Below are positions 61,528 through 64,000 of a stretch of DNA of 64,000 nt, in pieces. The DNA is taken from the NCBI RefSeq assembly GCF_006974125.1, contig NZ_CP037858.1, forward strand, positions 4,402,001 through 4,466,000, written 5' to 3'. Source of the stretch: Stenotrophomonas maltophilia. GTDB taxonomy: Bacteria; Pseudomonadota; Gammaproteobacteria; Xanthomonadales; Xanthomonadaceae. A program made the translations under genes and the position numbers. Every line of letters starts with the position of its first letter. The first letter of the stretch is position 1. Under the pieces are notes generated by a model. That model made no database searches, was not told the origin of the DNA, and worked only from the letters and a program-made list of their open reading frames with translations.

Positions 61528-61557
61528 AAAAAAGACGCCCCTGTTTCCAGGGGCGTC
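61528..61557 (-). terminator. Terminator of the tonB-exbBD operon
   Basis: GACGCCCCTG and its complement (10-bp stem, four-base loop) are followed on the minus strand by six T (61533-61528). It ends the operon after exbD2, 38 bp past the stop codon. Confidence 0.85.
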
Positions 61558-61595
61558 TGCAGTCGCGTCATGACTGTTGTGTTGCGGTGTAGCGA

Positions 61596-62009
61596 TTACT
61601 GCTGCACAAAACCGATCTTTTTCATCTGAGCATTCTTCGCGGCGGCCAGAACCTTGGCCATCACGTCGTACTCGGAATCCGGGCTGGCGTCGATGCGCAG
61701 TTCCGGCTGGTTGGTCGGGTCACGCTGGACCTCCTGCTCCATCCGCTGCTGCAGCTCGCTCGCATTGATCGGGCTGTTGTTCCACGAGACCTGGTTGCTG
61801 GCGTCGATCTTCAGTTCGATCGGCGGCGGCGGTTCGACCAGCTGCGGCGGTGGGTTGAGCACGCGCTGCGGCAGGTCCACGGCGATCGGGTACGTCATGA
61901 TCGGCGCGGTCACGATGAAGATGATCAGCAGAACCAGCATCACGTCCACGAGGGGCGTGACGTTGATGTCTGCCATGGGGCCCTTGCCACCACCACTACT
62001 GAATGCCAT
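61596..62009 (-). CDS. exbD: Biopolymer transport protein ExbD (second copy)
   Basis: A protein of 137 residues. One membrane segment ([22 protein letters not shown]) with the channel Asp in PLVDVML, then a periplasmic domain with a Pro-rich stretch ([15 protein letters not shown]). It is paralogous to the first ExbD; both begin [20 protein letters not shown], with the first ~32 residues almost identical. In Xanthomonas campestris exbD2 is needed for plant hypersensitive response while tonB, exbB and exbD1 serve iron uptake. The two ORFs are 3 bp apart. Confidence 0.93.
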   Translation of the reverse strand: MAFSSGGGKGPMADINVTPLVDVMLVLLIIFIVTAPIMTYPIAVDLPQRVLNPPPQLVEPPPPIELKIDASNQVSWNNSPINASELQQRMEQEVQRDPTNQPELRIDASPDSEYDVMAKVLAAAKNAQMKKIGFVQQ

Positions 62010-62012
62010 GGC

Positions 62013-62438
62013 TTACTGCCCCTTCTCTTTGGTCGCGACGAAGCCCACGTCCAGCATGCCCTGTTCCTGCGCGATCTTGGTCATCTCGTTGATGACCCGC
62101 ATCTTGGTGGTGCGGTCACCACGCAGGTTCAGCGGCGGCTGCGGGGTCTGCTGGGCGGCGGTCGCCAAGCGCGACTCGAGAGTCTGCTTGTTGATTTCTT
62201 CGTCGTTCCAGTAGATCGAGCCATCTTCCTTGACTGCCAGGGTGATGGGACCCTTTCGGTCGTTGGTGTCGTCCGGCTTCTGGACCAGGTTGGCCTCCGG
62301 CAGATCCACCTTGACCTTGTGGGACATCAGGGGCGCCGTGATGATGAAGATGATCAGCAGCACCAGCATCACGTCCACGAGGGGCGTAACGTTGATGTCG
62401 GCCATGGGGCCGCCGCTGTTACCACTACTGAAAGCCAT
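62013..62438 (-). CDS. exbD: Biopolymer transport protein ExbD (first copy)
   Basis: A protein of 141 residues. The membrane segment ([14 protein letters not shown]) has the conserved Asp, followed by a periplasmic domain (ANLVQKPDDTNDRKGPITLAV; YWNDEEINKQTLESRL). With ExbB it forms the proton-driven motor for TonB. It is the middle gene between exbB (57-bp gap) and exbD2. Confidence 0.95.
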   Translation of the reverse strand: MAFSSGNSGGPMADINVTPLVDVMLVLLIIFIITAPLMSHKVKVDLPEANLVQKPDDTNDRKGPITLAVKEDGSIYWNDEEINKQTLESRLATAAQQTPQPPLNLRGDRTTKMRVINEMTKIAQEQGMLDVGFVATKEKGQ

Positions 62439-62495
62439 AACGGGCTCCGTCTAGATCGTGTTGACTACGTTCTCGCTGGGTACAGCGCGTCGCAA

Positions 62496-63257
62496 TTAGC
62501 GGACGCGCGAACCGGTGGCGAAGAAGTCGTGCAGGTCGTGCGCGAAGGTATCGAACTTGCTGATGGTCGCGCTGTTGATCTTGCTGAAGAAGTTGAAGGC
62601 GAACACGGCCGGGATCGCGACGAACAGACCGATCGCGGTCATGATCAGCGCTTCACCCACCGGGCCGGCAACGGCGTCGATCGAAGCGGAGCCGGTGGCA
62701 CCGATCTTGATCAGCGCGCCGTAGATGCCCCACACGGTACCCAGCAGACCGACGAACGGAGCGGTCGCGCCGACGGTGGCCAGCAGGGTCATGCCCGACT
62801 GCAGCTTGTTGCTTTCGCGGGTCACGGCCTGACGCAGGGCGCGGTCGACGAACTCCGAACGGCTCAGGTTCTCACCGACGCCGCCGGTGGCACCGCCTTC
62901 AGCACGCTGGTGGTGGGCAGCTGCCTGGGCAGCGTCCAGGGCGATCTTCGAGAACGGCTCCGAAGCCGGCTGCTCTTCCATCGCACGGATGGCGTCCTGC
63001 GCGTTCGGGGTATCCCAGAACAGGCTGACGACGCGATCAGCGGCGCTCTTCAGGCGGGTGGCACGGAAGATGTTGATGACGGTCCAGTACCAGGACATGG
63101 CCGACATGGCGATCAGGGTCAGCAGCACGACCCAGGAAACCGCGAAATCACCCGGCTTGGTGGTCATTTCGTGGATCAGGTGCTCGAAGCCCATCTGCGA
63201 CAGGGCGTTGGACGGATTGCCCCCGGCAGCAGCGGCGATGAAAATTTCCTGCAGCAT
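62496..63257 (-). CDS. exbB: TonB-system motor protein ExbB
   Basis: A protein of 253 residues with three membrane segments: one near 40-60 (FAVSWVVLLTLIAMSAMSW), one near 160-180 (LLATVGATAPFVGLLGTVWG), and one near 205-225 (ALIMTAIGLFVAIPAVFAF). The long cytoplasmic loop between the first two and the block GATAPFVGLLGTVWGI are the MotA/TolQ/ExbB signature. ExbB with ExbD harvests the proton gradient. Gene order tonB-exbB-exbD-exbD matches xanthomonads. Confidence 0.96.
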   Translation of the reverse strand: MLQEIFIAAAAGGNPSNALSQMGFEHLIHEMTTKPGDFAVSWVVLLTLIAMSAMSWYWTVINIFRATRLKSAADRVVSLFWDTPNAQDAIRAMEEQPASEPFSKIALDAAQAAAHHQRAEGGATGGVGENLSRSEFVDRALRQAVTRESNKLQSGMTLLATVGATAPFVGLLGTVWGIYGALIKIGATGSASIDAVAGPVGEALIMTAIGLFVAIPAVFAFNFFSKINSATISKFDTFAHDLHDFFATGSRVR

Positions 63258-63351
63258 GACGCTTACCTTTGTTGTGTGTGGTGATAAAGGGTGTAGCTAA
63301 GCTAAACAATCGAACCGGGAGCGGGGGTGGCCAGTCGGCCACCCGGGCGCA

Positions 63352-64000
63352 TCAGTTCAGCGCAAAGTTGACCGGGACGCGAACGCGACCTGCCGCCTTC
63401 TTACCGCCAGATTCAGCGGCGTTGAAGCGCCACTTGCGAGCCGCTTCCATCGCGGCACGGTCCAGGTCGCGGTTACGGCTGGACTTTTCCACCGTGACAT
63501 TGGTGACGTTGCCGCTGGCATCGACATCAATGATCAGGATCACTTCGCCCTGGATACCAGCGCGGAAGGCTGCCGGCGGGTAGCGCGGCGGATTCATGGC
63601 CTTCGACGAGATGTCCACGCTGGCCTCGATCGAGGTCGCAGGTGCCGGCGGCGCGGGGGGCGACGGCGGGGTGACGATATCGCTCGGGCGCGGCTCCGGC
63701 ACGTCCACGACCGGCGCCTGCGGCGGCGGCGGGACCGGCGACGGCTTCGGCGGCGACAGATTCTTCACCGGCGGCGGCGGAGTATCGGTCGGCGGCGGCG
63801 GCGGCGGCGGGGGCGGCGGCGGCGGCGCATCGACGATGGTCACCATGACGTTGCGCTCCTTCTCAGCCACGGCCTTGGGAGCCACGGCGGGAATGAGGAG
63901 CATCATGAAGGCGGCCAGATGCAGGGCAATTACAAACGCGATGCCGACGATGCGAGGCCAGCTCAGCCCCTTGTCATCGGGTTGTTCGTACCGGTGAACG
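63352..64000 (-). CDS. tonB: TonB, N-terminal end cut by the window edge
   Basis: The frame runs past the right edge, so at least 216 codons are present. The visible N-terminal part is a cytoplasmic stretch (VHRYEQPDDKGLSWPR), then a membrane anchor (IVGIAFVIALHLAAFMMLLIP). A Pro-rich spacer follows, with a run of 12 Pro, giving a stiff rod across the periplasm. The C-terminal domain is YPPAAFRAGIQGEVILIIDV ... DLDRAAMEAARKWRFNAA, typical of TonB. It carries energy to the outer-membrane receptors. The poly-Pro run is coded by GGC/GCC repeats on the plus strand at about 63796-63830. Confidence 0.95.
   Translation of the reverse strand, partial: VHRYEQPDDKGLSWPRIVGIAFVIALHLAAFMMLLIPAVAPKAVAEKERNVMVTIVDAPPPPPPPPPPPPTDTPPPPVKNLSPPKPSPVPPPPQAPVVDVPEPRPSDIVTPPSPPAPPAPATSIEASVDISSKAMNPPRYPPAAFRAGIQGEVILIIDVDASGNVTNVTVEKSSRNRDLDRAAMEAARKWRFNAAESGGKKAAGRVRVPVNFALN

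Overview
The window is a high-GC gammaproteobacterial chromosome segment that looks like Stenotrophomonas (maltophilia complex, Xanthomonadaceae). Two things point there. Many GTAG-headed REP palindromes lie between genes, a type known as SMAG elements in S. maltophilia. The gene set is also xanthomonad: tonB-exbB-exbD-exbD next to cls and pdxJ, several TonB-dependent receptors, RdgC, and phenylalanine hydroxylase beside an Lrp-type regulator. I see no prophage, IS element, CRISPR array, rRNA or tRNA.

Layout. 0-2.6 kb: the 5' part of a short-chain dehydrogenase, then two I78-type peptidase-inhibitor genes around a topoisomerase IB. 2.7-8.7 kb: gltBD (glutamate synthase) with a REP doublet between the two genes. 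8.7-15.4 kb: a BvgS/EvgS-like hybrid histidine kinase, a two-copy methylglyoxal synthase, an M48/YgjP-type metalloprotease, rdgC, ttcA and a small DUF465 gene. 15.5-22.5 kb: plsB with a lipoprotein gene, an AT-rich island holding a candidate small RNA, pyrF with a class B-like acid phosphatase, a YceH protein and a GNAT acetyltransferase. 22.7-30 kb: rep helicase, a tandem pair of Sel1-like secreted proteins with tdk, a large inverted-repeat cluster, opgD and mutM. 30-41.5 kb: an EF-hand protein coupled to a fatty-acid desaturase, a lone ABC ATPase, a DUF4785 protein with a lipase, a class A acid phosphatase, a TonB receptor, an AIM24-like protein, a patatin lipoprotein and a four-repeat Cys-rich secreted protein. 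41.5-47.5 kb: Lrp-phhA, a LacI-type regulator broken by an in-frame amber codon, a cysteine-dioxygenase-like cupin, eda, and an alcohol dehydrogenase behind an FNR/Anr-type box. 47.5-64 kb: two more TonB receptors, small hypothetical genes, tyrB, fbp, a 2OG-Fe(II) oxygenase, a radical SAM protein, pdxJ, cls and the TonB energy-transduction operon.

Most of the window is core metabolism: nitrogen assimilation, gluconeogenesis/Entner-Doudoroff, aromatic amino acids, phospholipids and pyrimidines. Envelope uptake is also prominent. The three TonB-dependent receptors would depend on the TonB-ExbB-ExbD proteins encoded at the right end.

The least explained material is between genes. Five elements of about 100 bp (at 12.2, 22.6, 27.1, 27.3 and 55.6 kb, the last enlarged by an insertion) share one design. 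Two 25-27 bp arms of element-specific sequence pair almost perfectly around a 52-nt core of similar sequence and identical length. Inside the core are two small hairpins whose stems covary while their six-base loops keep an ANGGA motif. This looks like a conserved nucleic-acid structure, and the loops resemble binding sites of CsrA/RsmA-type translational regulators; the link to RsmA is inference. Two of the elements form the core of a ~510 bp mirror-image cluster between tdk and opgD.
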